Source: Deltaproteobacteria bacterium
Lineage (GTDB): Bacteria; Desulfobacterota; Desulfuromonadia; Desulfuromonadales; JAAYDE01
Direction: 5' to 3'
DNA: 32,652 bases
Assembly: GCA_017552515.1 (NCBI GenBank)
Contig: JAFZPK010000110.1
Coordinates: 1-32,652 of the forward strand
Position numbers and translations under genes: made by a program. Shown here piece after piece: positions 1 through 7,325 of this stretch (positions within the stretch are counted from its first letter, which is position 1; each line of letters opens with the position of its first letter). The notes under the pieces were generated by a model. It was not told the origin of the DNA. It saw nothing but the letters and a program-made list of their open reading frames with translations, and ran no database searches.

Positions 1-1
1 C

Positions 2-184
2 TACGAGGCGTTCTCCGCCCTCAGTTCGGAGCTGTGCCTTGCCTTTCTGATCGGCGGCCTCATATTTGCCCTGATTCTGACGCCCATCACCTACACCCTC
101 GTTCTTCAGCTGGTCACCCGCCACCGCAACAAGCGGGGCGGTAAAACGAACGCTGCCTCCAGCGCCCCGCCATCGGAAAGCTAG
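2..184 (+). CDS. C-terminal end of a DUF2062-like membrane protein (partial)
   Basis: The frame is open from the left edge and ends at TAG, giving the last 60 residues of a protein whose start lies outside the window. It has one strong hydrophobic segment (around residues 8-35 of the visible part, LCLAFLIGGLIFALILTPI) followed by a basic, Ala/Ser-rich tail ending SAPPSES. A hydrophobic hairpin near the C-terminus followed by a short basic tail is typical of DUF2062 proteins, small integral membrane proteins of unknown function. With so little sequence the family call is tentative; that it is the end of a membrane protein is clear. A possible terminator follows at 212-256. Confidence 0.5.
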   Translation, partial: YEAFSALSSELCLAFLIGGLIFALILTPITYTLVLQLVTRHRNKRGGKTNAASSAPPSES

Positions 185-211
185 CCCCCACAAAACCGTC
201 TTCCCCGTAGC

Positions 212-256
212 AAGCGGAGCAAAAAGAAATTAGTTTTCCCAACTATCCGCTTTTTT
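212..256 (+). terminator. Possible intrinsic terminator after the partial first gene
   Basis: AAGCGGA (212-218) pairs with TCCGCTT (246-252) and the stem runs directly into a six-T tract (251-256). The loop is long (27 bases, A/T-rich), which weakens the call. The position, just after the stop at 184 and before the next start at 347, fits termination of the upstream gene. Confidence 0.45.
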
Positions 257-346
257 GGTATTCTTCCTGCCCGTTGCGGCGTTTCAGGCAAAAAGGCCGC
301 AGCCATCACCGGAAAACACCTTTTTGCAAGGACAAGGGCTTGGTCT

Positions 347-2020
347 ATGGCTCACAAATTTCCCTTTACACGCTGGCGCATAGAAGACGTTCTGGATCTC
401 GAATACTTTCTTCATGCCGACAAGGAAAGCGGCTGCGACAAGGAAACACTGAAGCAGCGTGATCGCAGCATTTTCAACAAGATAAAGGCGAACTTTACAG
501 GAAAAGGCGATCTGGACCACGACAATACGCCGGAGGCACGCCGCTACCTGATCAAAAACTGGCTGGAAGCCCGCCGGGAAAAATCGAATAACAAGGAGTT
601 GCCCGGAGGCCTTTTTCACAGTACGTTGAGGCTCCTCAAGTGGGCTCTCGCGGTTTTGGGTGCCTTTTCCGGCGTGGGGCTTGCGCTCTCCCTGCTGCAA
701 TATGACGGAAAGATGCCCATCAATATTGCTTTCTACGGGGGACTGCTCATTGTGCTGCAGTTCGCCATCTTCATCCTGTTGATCACCTTTGGCATGTGGC
801 ACAAATTCGCGGCGCAATTCTTTACCTCGCTGTGGTGGGATCATCTGAGCAGGCTGCTGCTCTGTCTGAAACCGAAGGCACACAAAGCGGCGGAAAACGC
901 GCCCTCTGAACTGCGTGAGCGAATGTACGCCCTGTGCGGCCAACTAAAAATCCAAAACTCGATCTACGGCAACCTGTTCCTGCTGATAATCTCCCCCATA
1001 ACCCTGCTCTTTGGGCTGTGTTTCAACCTCGCCGCGCTGGTGGTCACCCTTGTCAAACTCTTTTTCACCGATCTCGCCTTCGGCTGGCAGAGCACTCTGC
1101 TGGTGCCTGAACAGATCCACGAGCTGGTAAAACTCATCGCCCGACCTTGGTCGTGGATGAACATATTCCGGGAGGGAATCGGCGTGCCCACGCTGGAGCA
1201 GGTTCAAAACAGCCATATCATCCTGAAAGATGGCGTCATTCATCTGCAAACCCCCGATCTGGTGTCCTGGGCGGCTTTTCTCTGTCTGGGCTTGCTTTTC
1301 TACGGTGTACTGCCGCGGATTCTGATATGGCTCCTCTCCCTGTGGAAACAGCGCCGTGCGCTGGCGAAGCTCGACTTCTCCCACGCATCCTGTCGGGAGC
1401 TACTCAGCCGGATGCGAACCCCGCAGGTCGTCTTCCACGAACGAGACAAAAACTCGGTAGCGGAACCCCAAACCGGCGGACAGTTCCAAAGCAAGCAAAG
1501 CAAAACCGGCGAACAGTCCCAAAGCACCGAGCAAAACGAAACCGGAGGATTGGGCACTCCCCCGGACATCTCAATTCCCATGCCACCTTCTGGAGAAGAA
1601 AACGGTGAAGAGGCGGTTGTCTTGCTGGAGGAAGATCTGGTGGAGGATGCATATCCCGCCGCTATTCAGACGCTGGGGGAGGAGATGTTTCAGCTGAGCA
1701 TCGGGGAAATGCTGACAGTGGGCGGTAACTTTAAACGAAATGAGGAATCACTCAAGCGCCTGGAGCAGCGGCAGTGGCGTCATAATGGTGCGGTGTTGCT
1801 GATCCTCTCCGCCTGGCAACCACCCATTGATGAAAAACTGGAGTTGTTGCGGCACCTGCGCCGCGTTCTGCCGGAGCATGGTCGCATTATTCTGCTGCTT
1901 ATCGGCAAACCCCGCCCAGACAGTATTCTCACACCGCCCAAACCGACGGATTATGATATCTGGAAACAGCGGGCTCTGGCACTAGGCGATCCCTGGCTGG
2001 AAATCATTGCTTGCGAGTGA
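347..2020 (+). CDS. DUF2868 family integral membrane protein
   Basis: This 557-residue protein resembles the DUF2868 family, membrane proteins of unknown function usually encoded directly before a DUF3482 GTPase, as here (next start 65 bp downstream). The N-terminus (1-90) is charged and soluble, with the family-like opening W-x2-E-D-V-L-D-L-E-Y. Hydrophobic segments lie near residues 97-117, 128-150, 208-240 (long, possibly two passes) and 307-335. A Gln/Thr/Gly-rich linker with short tandem repeats (about 372-405) leads to a soluble C-terminal domain (about 425-557), probably facing the same side as the GTPase. The start is ATG with AAGGACAAGGG upstream. Together the two genes probably form a membrane-tethered GTPase unit, but this is inference from gene pairing; no biochemical role is known to me. 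Confidence 0.8.
   Translation: MAHKFPFTRWRIEDVLDLEYFLHADKESGCDKETLKQRDRSIFNKIKANFTGKGDLDHDNTPEARRYLIKNWLEARREKSNNKELPGGLFHSTLRLLKWALAVLGAFSGVGLALSLLQYDGKMPINIAFYGGLLIVLQFAIFILLITFGMWHKFAAQFFTSLWWDHLSRLLLCLKPKAHKAAENAPSELRERMYALCGQLKIQNSIYGNLFLLIISPITLLFGLCFNLAALVVTLVKLFFTDLAFGWQSTLLVPEQIHELVKLIARPWSWMNIFREGIGVPTLEQVQNSHIILKDGVIHLQTPDLVSWAAFLCLGLLFYGVLPRILIWLLSLWKQRRALAKLDFSHASCRELLSRMRTPQVVFHERDKNSVAEPQTGGQFQSKQSKTGEQSQSTEQNETGGLGTPPDISIPMPPSGEENGEEAVVLLEEDLVEDAYPAAIQTLGEEMFQLSIGEMLTVGGNFKRNEESLKRLEQRQWRHNGAVLLILSAWQPPIDEKLELLRHLRRVLPEHGRIILLLIGKPRPDSILTPPKPTDYDIWKQRALALGDPWLEIIACE
1470..1550 (+). repeat. Short in-frame tandem repeat in the linker of the DUF2868 protein
   Basis: The heptamer AAACCGG occurs at 1470, 1503 and 1539, with offsets of 33 and 36 bases. 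The 24 or so bases after the first two copies are nearly identical (CCGGCGGACAGTTCCAAAGC versus CCGGCGAACAGTCCCAAAGC). Translated, this is a Thr-Gly-x-Gln-rich linker between the last membrane segment and the C-terminal domain. Offsets are multiples of three, so copy-number change would keep the frame. Confidence 0.75.
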
Positions 2021-2084
2021 AAACCTTCCCCCACTTCCTTCCCTGCGAAACGGATGAAGGGGGAGACAACAAAGGACATACACG

Positions 2085-4007
2085 ATGGATCAACCGCTTC
2101 GTTTCGCCATTGTCGGTACTCCCAATGTCGGCAAATCCTCCGTCATCTCCACACTGGCCGAAGACGACAAGGTGCCGGTCAGCCCGATTCCTGGAGAAAC
2201 CAAAGTCTGCCGCACCTACCCCATCACTATAGATGGCCAAACGCTCATCGAATTTATTGACACCCCAGGTTTCATGCATCCGCAAAGCACGTTGAACTGG
2301 CTGCAAGAACATCCGGGTGATGAGGCCATAAGCTTTTTCCGCGCCGAACACAGCGAGCTGAAAGCTTTCCATGACGACAACGAACTGCTGCGCCCGATTG
2401 CGGAGGGCGCCGGCGTCATCTACGTTGTGGACGGTTCCTGCCCGATAAGCGACGGCAATAAAGCGGAGATGGAGATTTTGCGGCTTTCTGGTGCACCTAG
2501 GCTCGCCATCATCAACTCCAAAGAAGATGACCGGCAGTTTTTGGAGAAGTGGAAAATAACGCTCCATCAACATTTCAATGCCACTTGGGAGTTTAATGCG
2601 CACCACGCCTGTTTCGCCGAACGCATCGCGCTGCTGGAAGCGCTGAGATTCCACCAGGAATGGAAACCAGCCATCGATCAGGCGGTCAACGCTTTAAAAG
2701 CCGATTGGGACGAACGACTCCGTAAAACCACCGATCTCATCTGCGATCTTCTGGAAGAAGCGCTCTGTCATGAAGACAAAATTGATTGTAACGAGACCAA
2801 TCGGGAGGAAAAGGAGAAGGAACTCCATGACCGTTTCTGTAAAAAGGTGATAGAGATAGAGGACGGTTTTCATGAGAAAATACGCAGTTTGTTCAAGCAC
2901 AACCTTTTTAAATACGAACCGCTGCCAGATTCCGAGTTCCGACGCAACCTGTTCAGCGAGGAAGTTTGGCAGGTATTGGGCTTAAACCATACACAGCTCA
3001 TACAGGCAGCGGCACTGCTCGGTGCTGGAATTGGAGCTGGGGTGGGAACAGTTAGCGGCACCCCCGTGGGCACTGCAATCGGTAGCGCGATTGGAGCCGC
3101 AATCGGCGCGGCTTCCGCCCACTTCGGCGGCGAAAGTATAGCCCGCAAACTGCGTCCCTCTGGAGTCGGAAAATTTTTATGGCCGTCTGTTGGCCGCACC
3201 CAACTAAAAATCGGGCCACTCTATGATCTGCAATTCTTTTTCGTTCTGCTCGATCGAGTACTGATCTTTTTGCCCTATGTCATCAACTGGGCACACGGCC
3301 GTCGTGAACCACCGCCTTCCAATACGTTGGCTGCCACCTATGAAAGTTACACCACCCAATGGCCGGACGAATGGCGCAAACATGCCATCAAATATTTCAC
3401 CGAGTTGAAACATAACAAGAAAAGAGCTTGGGGAGCCAATAAAGAGGATGTAGACAAATTTCAAAAGACACTGATGGAAATGCTCGAAAAGCTCTCGAAT
3501 GCCCAGGGGAATGATATCTTTTCCATCTATACCCCTGCACCAGGGACATCCCTGCCGAAAGCAACCGCTCCCAAGGCACCAGCATCGGAAGCACCTGTAT
3601 CAGAGACCTCTTCGCAGGAAATTAATGTCTCCGAAGCAGCCGTATCGGAAGTACCTGCAGCAGAAGGTTCTTCGCAGGAAGCAATCGCTCCTGAGACATT
3701 CGCCTCAGAAGCACTCGTATTGGAGGCATCTTCATCGAAAACAACCGCATCAGAGGCCTCTCCGCAGGAAACAACTGCTCCCGAGACATTCACATCGGAA
3801 GTACCCGTATCAGAGAATCCTTCAGCAGAAACAGCCGCTTCCGAAACACCCGCATCGGAAGCACCTGGACCAAAGATGTCCGCCGAGACTTCCACACCGG
3901 AAACGACTGATTCCGAAAGTGACAATTCCAAGGGGCGCTGGTGGTCTTGGGATCACCTTACCTCCACACTGAAAACGATCTATACCGAAAAGAGCAAAGA
4001 CAAGTAA
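2085..4007 (+). CDS. DUF3482-type GTPase with Gly-rich segment and pentapeptide-repeat tail
   Basis: A 640-residue P-loop GTPase of the Era/TrmE-like class with the DUF3482 C-terminal region. Visible G motifs are G1 GTPNVGKS (11-18), a Thr in the switch I region (GETKVCRTYPI, 37-47), G3 DTPGF (59-63) and a diverged G4 NSKEDD (144-149, normally NKxD). A charged helical stretch (about 205-290) precedes a Gly/Ala-rich segment (about 307-350) with many GxxxG spacings that could insert in or bind membrane. A conserved block RIGPLYDLQFFFxLL-like (about 373-400) follows, and the tail at 498-611 is 23 pentapeptide repeats. AAAGGA 8 bases before the ATG sets the start. It sits behind the DUF2868 membrane protein, its probable partner. 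Substrate and process are unknown. A frameshifted paralogue follows at 4212. Confidence 0.85.
   Translation: MDQPLRFAIVGTPNVGKSSVISTLAEDDKVPVSPIPGETKVCRTYPITIDGQTLIEFIDTPGFMHPQSTLNWLQEHPGDEAISFFRAEHSELKAFHDDNELLRPIAEGAGVIYVVDGSCPISDGNKAEMEILRLSGAPRLAIINSKEDDRQFLEKWKITLHQHFNATWEFNAHHACFAERIALLEALRFHQEWKPAIDQAVNALKADWDERLRKTTDLICDLLEEALCHEDKIDCNETNREEKEKELHDRFCKKVIEIEDGFHEKIRSLFKHNLFKYEPLPDSEFRRNLFSEEVWQVLGLNHTQLIQAAALLGAGIGAGVGTVSGTPVGTAIGSAIGAAIGAASAHFGGESIARKLRPSGVGKFLWPSVGRTQLKIGPLYDLQFFFVLLDRVLIFLPYVINWAHGRREPPPSNTLAATYESYTTQWPDEWRKHAIKYFTELKHNKKRAWGANKEDVDKFQKTLMEMLEKLSNAQGNDIFSIYTPAPGTSLPKATAPKAPASEAPVSETSSQEINVSEAAVSEVPAAEGSSQEAIAPETFASEALVLEASSSKTTASEASPQETTAPETFTSEVPVSENPSAETAASETPASEAPGPKMSAETSTPETTDSESDNSKGRWWSWDHLTSTLKTIYTEKSKDK
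3576..3917 (+). repeat. 15-bp coding repeat: 23 pentapeptide units xxxSE
   Basis: From APASE to TTDSE the translated sequence has Glu (twice Lys) at every fifth position, mostly preceded by Ser, Pro, Gln or Ala: for example APASE, APVSE, TSSQE, INVSE, AAVSE, VPAAE. There are 23 units; 22 are five residues and one is four (MSAE), which exactly accounts for 342 bp. A higher-order period of six units (90 bp) is visible: GSSQE-AIAPE-TFASE recurs as ASPQE-TTAPE-TFTSE. The units have diverged at DNA level, so this is an old repeat. Confidence 0.9.
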
Positions 4008-4057
4008 AATCACTTACCTGCTACACCCTTATAAAAAAACGTAATGCATAGTGCTCA

Positions 4058-4160
4058 TGTTTTTTCTGCCGCCCACAGGAAAACACTTTACGCACAAAGC
4101 GCTCCAATTCCCGCGCGCAATCCAGAACATCCACAATAGAAATCGGGATACAACAGACAA
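4058..4160 (-). pseudogene. Relic of the 3' end of the DUF192 gene
   Basis: On the minus strand this stretch translates to CARELERFVRKVFS, close to the C-terminus of the intact DUF192 protein at 5552-6094 (RARELERFVREKCS). At DNA level, 4079-4121 aligns with 5563-5607, including an identical core ACAAAGCGCTCCA. Both sites are flanked on the left by a poly-T run and both lie just downstream of a GTPase copy. Similarity fades rightwards towards 4160. I read it as the left-hand remnant of a tandem duplication of GTPase plus DUF192 tail. It has no start and is not expected to be expressed as protein. Confidence 0.75.
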
Positions 4161-4211
4161 CGCCATACAGATTGAAACCGACATACACAGAAAAATAAAG
4201 GATTCTACATA

Positions 4212-5520
4212 ATGGATAAGCCGCTTCGTTTCGCCTTTGTTGGTACACCAACTCTGGTAAATCCTCTGTCATCTCCACGCTGGTCGAAGACGACATGATA
4301 CCAATCAACCCGATTCCCGGAGAAACCAGTGTCTGCCGCACCTACCCCATTACCATCAATGGGCAAACGCTCATCGAATTTATCGATACCCCCGGTTTCA
4401 TGAATCCTCAGGCCACACTAAAGTGGCTAGAAAAACATCCGGGCGGTGAAACCATACGCCTTTTCCGCGCCGAGCACAGCGAGATAGATGCCTTCCGCTA
4501 CGACAACGAACTGCTGCGCCCGATTGAGGAGGGTGCCGGTATTATCTATGTCGTGGACGGATCCTGTCCGATAAACGGCAACAACCGGGCAGAGATGGAG
4601 ATTCTTCGGCTCTCCGGCGCGCCCCGGGTTGCCCTCATCAACTCCAAGGAAGAGAATCGACAATTTCTGGAAAAATGGAAAGAGGCACTCAACCAACATT
4701 TTAACATCATCTGGGAATTTAACGCACACTGCGCCTGCTTCGCCGAACGCATCCAGTTTTTGGAGGCACTCAAAGGGACCAAACAAGAATGGTGCACCAC
4801 CATTGATCAGGCGATCAACTCTTTACGTGCCGATTGGGACGAACGGCTCCATAAAACTACCGATCTCATCTGTGATTTTCTGAAAGAAGTGCTCGGCTAC
4901 GAGGACACAATTAACTGCGACAAGGCCAACCAGGAGGAAAAGGAAAAGGAACTCCAGGACCGCTTTTGTAAAAAGGTGATGGAAAGAGAGCATGATTTTC
5001 ATGAACAGATCCGCAAACTGTTCAAACACAACGCTACCTACCAACCACCTCCTGATTTAACGCTGCGAGGCAGTTTGTTTAGCGAAGACCTCTGGCATCG
5101 TATTCAGACAGTTGAAGGCGCTGTCAGCGAGAATTTCGACTACCTTCCTCACCTTCCTGTCTGCTGGTTCCTCCCCCCCACCGGAGACTTACGACCTATG
5201 CGGTCTTCTTCTTATGTGCTCCGGATCGGACCGCTTTACGATCTGCAGTTCTTCTTCATTCTGCTCGATCGTGCACTAATTTTTTTGTCCCATGTCATTA
5301 ACTGGACACACGGCCGCCGCGAACCGCCGTCTTCCAACATACCATCCGCCACTTCCGAAGAATATGTGGCACGGTGGCCAGCCATCCAATACTTCAAAGC
5401 ACTGAAAGACCACGAAGAAAAAGAGCCGATCGGCAAGGAAGCTCTGCAGGGATTTCAAACGGTGTTGATGGAAGTGCTCCACAAGATCTCAAGCACTCAG
5501 AAGAATGAGATTTTCACAAA
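4212..5520 (+). pseudogene. Second, frameshifted copy of the DUF3482-type GTPase
   Basis: This copy matches the GTPase at 2085 from its own AAAGGA ribosome site and ATG (4212) through to about 5520. One base is missing inside the P-loop: codons that should read GTP-N-x-GKS read GTPTLVNP, and this frame stops at 4298. The rest of the homology continues in the -1 frame from an ATG at 4295 that overlaps the TGA (ATGA) and lacks G1. It retains GETSVCRTYPI, DTPGF and NSKEEN. Compared with the intact copy it lacks the Gly-rich segment and the pentapeptide tail. It has no stop of its own: the open frame runs to 6112, antisense through the DUF192 gene. A sequencing error could explain the one-base loss but not the other losses. 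Confidence 0.8.
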
Positions 5521-5551
5521 ATCCGCAAGCAATTCGTTTTTTTCCTCTTTT

Positions 5552-6094
5552 CTATCGCTTGCGAGAACACTTTTCGCGTACAAAGCGCTCCAGTTCTCTC
5601 GCGCGCACATCAATACGATCGCCGGCCCGCACGTTCAGGACTTCCAGCTGGCCGCCGGCCAGTTCCAGCGCATAGCGGGCAGGGCGTTCGCTGGTATAGA
5701 TGGGCAGGCGCCGCTCGTAGTCATCCAGACTTTCCCCCGGGCGCCGGGGCGTTTCCCGTGGCATATGCTGCAGCCCCACCACACGGCCATCCGCATCCAA
5801 AAAGGCCACATCAATATCCATGCGGCAGTTCTTCATCCAGAAGTACAGGAAATTTTCCCTGGGATAAACGAACAGCATGCCGCCGCCCGGCGGCAGGGCG
5901 TCGCGATCCATCAGGCCCCTCTCATGCTCCCGCGCGGTCACCGACAACTCGATGCGTTCATGCGGCACACCGTTAATGTTCAGTGGCCAGTAACAGTCCT
6001 TGCGGGCATTACCGGAAGCAGCCCCCACCGCCCAACCTGCCCACATCACCATAAGAAAACAGCCCCAGGCCACAAGCGCGCCATGATGCTTCAC
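5552..6094 (-). CDS. DUF192 family exported protein
   Basis: A 180-residue protein with an N-terminal hydrophobic stretch (about 5-27, AWGCFLMVMWAGWAVGAAS) that looks like a signal peptide, followed by a DUF192 domain. Family-typical features are HERGLMDRDALPPGGGMLFV (about 57-76) and FWMKNCRMDIDVAFLD (85-100). DUF192 proteins are small beta-rich, mostly exported proteins of unknown function. The start is GTG at 6094, overlapping the rlmN stop as GTGA, which indicates translational coupling in a two-gene operon. A relic of its last codons sits at 4058-4160, and the decayed GTPase frame runs antisense through the whole gene. Confidence 0.85.
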   Translation of the reverse strand: MKHHGALVAWGCFLMVMWAGWAVGAASGNARKDCYWPLNINGVPHERIELSVTAREHERGLMDRDALPPGGGMLFVYPRENFLYFWMKNCRMDIDVAFLDADGRVVGLQHMPRETPRRPGESLDDYERRLPIYTSERPARYALELAGGQLEVLNVRAGDRIDVRARELERFVREKCSRKR

Positions 6095-7125
6095 GAGGTC
6101 GTCGTCCCCTGAGCACGCAACTGTCCGCAGGCGGCGAGGATGTCTGCCCCCTTGGAGGCGCGCCGCACCGCCACCAGGCCGCGATCGAGCAATGAAGTCT
6201 GAAAGGCCTCGATGCGTGCCTCTTCCGGACGGCGGAACGGACTTCCCGGATACTCGTTGAAGGGAATGAGATTGATCTTGGCCTTGACGCCATGCAGCAG
6301 CCGCACCAGCTGCCGCGCATCCTGCGGAGAATCGTTGACGCCCCGCAGCAGGATGTACTCGAAGGTGATGCGCTGGCGATCTTTCAGCGGGAAGGCCTTG
6401 CAGGCCGCCATCAGTTGTTCAAGCGGATAGCGGCGGTTGACGGGCATCAGCTGATCCCGCAGGGCATCATTTGCGGCATTGAGCGACACCGCCAACGAAG
6501 TGTCGGAACAGGCCCCCAGCCGGAGAATTTCCGGTACCAGTCCGCTGGTCGAGACCGTCAGTTTGCGGGAACTGAAGTTGAAACCCTCATCCATCCGCAA
6601 AATTTTCAGCGCCTTGACCAGATTGTCGAAATTGGCCAGCGGCTCCCCCATCCCCATGAAAACCAGATTGTTGACCGGCTCTTCCTCCATCACCGCGCAG
6701 ACCTGGCCGACGATCTCCGCGGCGGTCAGATTTCGTTTGAGCCCCATCGTGCCGGTCAGGCAAAAGGCGCAGCCCATGGCACAGCCCACCTGGCTGGAAA
6801 CACAGAGCGTCGCGCGCTCCTTGTCCATGGGAATGCGCACCGCCTCAATATGTTCGCCATCGGCAAGCGCCAGCAGATACTTGCGGGTACCGTCCACACT
6901 TTCCTGCACCCGGGCAACGGCAGGCAGCGAAATTTCCGCCACCTCCGCCAAATCCCGCCGGAAGTCCAGCGCCAGCGTGGTCATGGCGTCAAAGGAGCGC
7001 GCGCCGTGCCGGTAGATCCACTGCGCGATCTGGCGGGCGCGAAAGCGCTTGCCGCCCAAAGTGGCGACCAGCTCGGCCAGTTCATCCAGCGTCAGACCGA
7101 CAAGGTTGATTTTGTCCGTTGCCAT
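6091..7125 (-). CDS. rlmN: 23S rRNA (adenine-2503-C2)-methyltransferase RlmN
   Basis: A radical-SAM enzyme that methylates C2 of A2503 in 23S rRNA, and in some bacteria A37 of certain tRNAs. In the 344-residue form chosen here, the [4Fe-4S] motif CX3CX2C is at Cys115, Cys119 and Cys122 (CAMGCAFC), the SAM-contacting GMGEPL motif follows, and the C-terminal Cys333 (ILAACGQL) matches the methyl-carrying cysteine. The N-terminal helical domain begins KINLVGLTLDEL, as in known RlmN proteins. An in-frame ATG exists at 7179, but the ATG at 7125 has a better ribosome site (GGGAG, 9 bases away) and fits the family's N-terminus. The DUF192 gene overlaps its stop. Confidence 0.95.
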   Translation of the reverse strand: MATDKINLVGLTLDELAELVATLGGKRFRARQIAQWIYRHGARSFDAMTTLALDFRRDLAEVAEISLPAVARVQESVDGTRKYLLALADGEHIEAVRIPMDKERATLCVSSQVGCAMGCAFCLTGTMGLKRNLTAAEIVGQVCAVMEEEPVNNLVFMGMGEPLANFDNLVKALKILRMDEGFNFSSRKLTVSTSGLVPEILRLGACSDTSLAVSLNAANDALRDQLMPVNRRYPLEQLMAACKAFPLKDRQRITFEYILLRGVNDSPQDARQLVRLLHGVKAKINLIPFNEYPGSPFRRPEEARIEAFQTSLLDRGLVAVRRASKGADILAACGQLRAQGTTTS

Positions 7126-7243
7126 AAGATAGCTCTCCCATTCTCGTTTCACCCGGATCCCCTTCCGGAAAGGATCCATTGCCTACTCAAAAGTATAGCC
7201 CACCCCGATTTGGGAGGCCACTCCGGACCACTTTAAAATCCGC

Positions 7244-7283
7244 AAAAAAATACAGCCCCGGCAAGCCAAAACCTGCCGGGGCT
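7244..7283 (-). terminator. Intrinsic terminator of the PAS-GGDEF-EAL gene
   Basis: AGCCCCGGCA (7254-7263) and TGCCGGGGCT (7274-7283) form a perfect 10-bp GC-rich stem with a 10-base loop. On the minus strand it is followed by TGT and a seven-T run (7244-7250 read in reverse). It lies 43 bases after the stop at 7326 and before rlmN, separating the two transcription units. On the plus strand no T-run follows. Confidence 0.85.
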
Positions 7284-7325
7284 ACTGAGCTTTGCATTGA
7301 AAGATACGTTCTTATTCTGACCCTG

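Noticed and set aside
3527-3931. 134-codon minus-strand frame over the pentapeptide repeat, itself repetitive
   Set aside because: Its repeats are a by-product of the 15-bp period; there is no start context and no domain.
4021-4341. 106-codon minus-strand frame between the GTPase copies as a gene
   Set aside because: Only its C-terminal part resembles DUF192; the rest is antisense to the decayed GTPase. It is better read as a relic.
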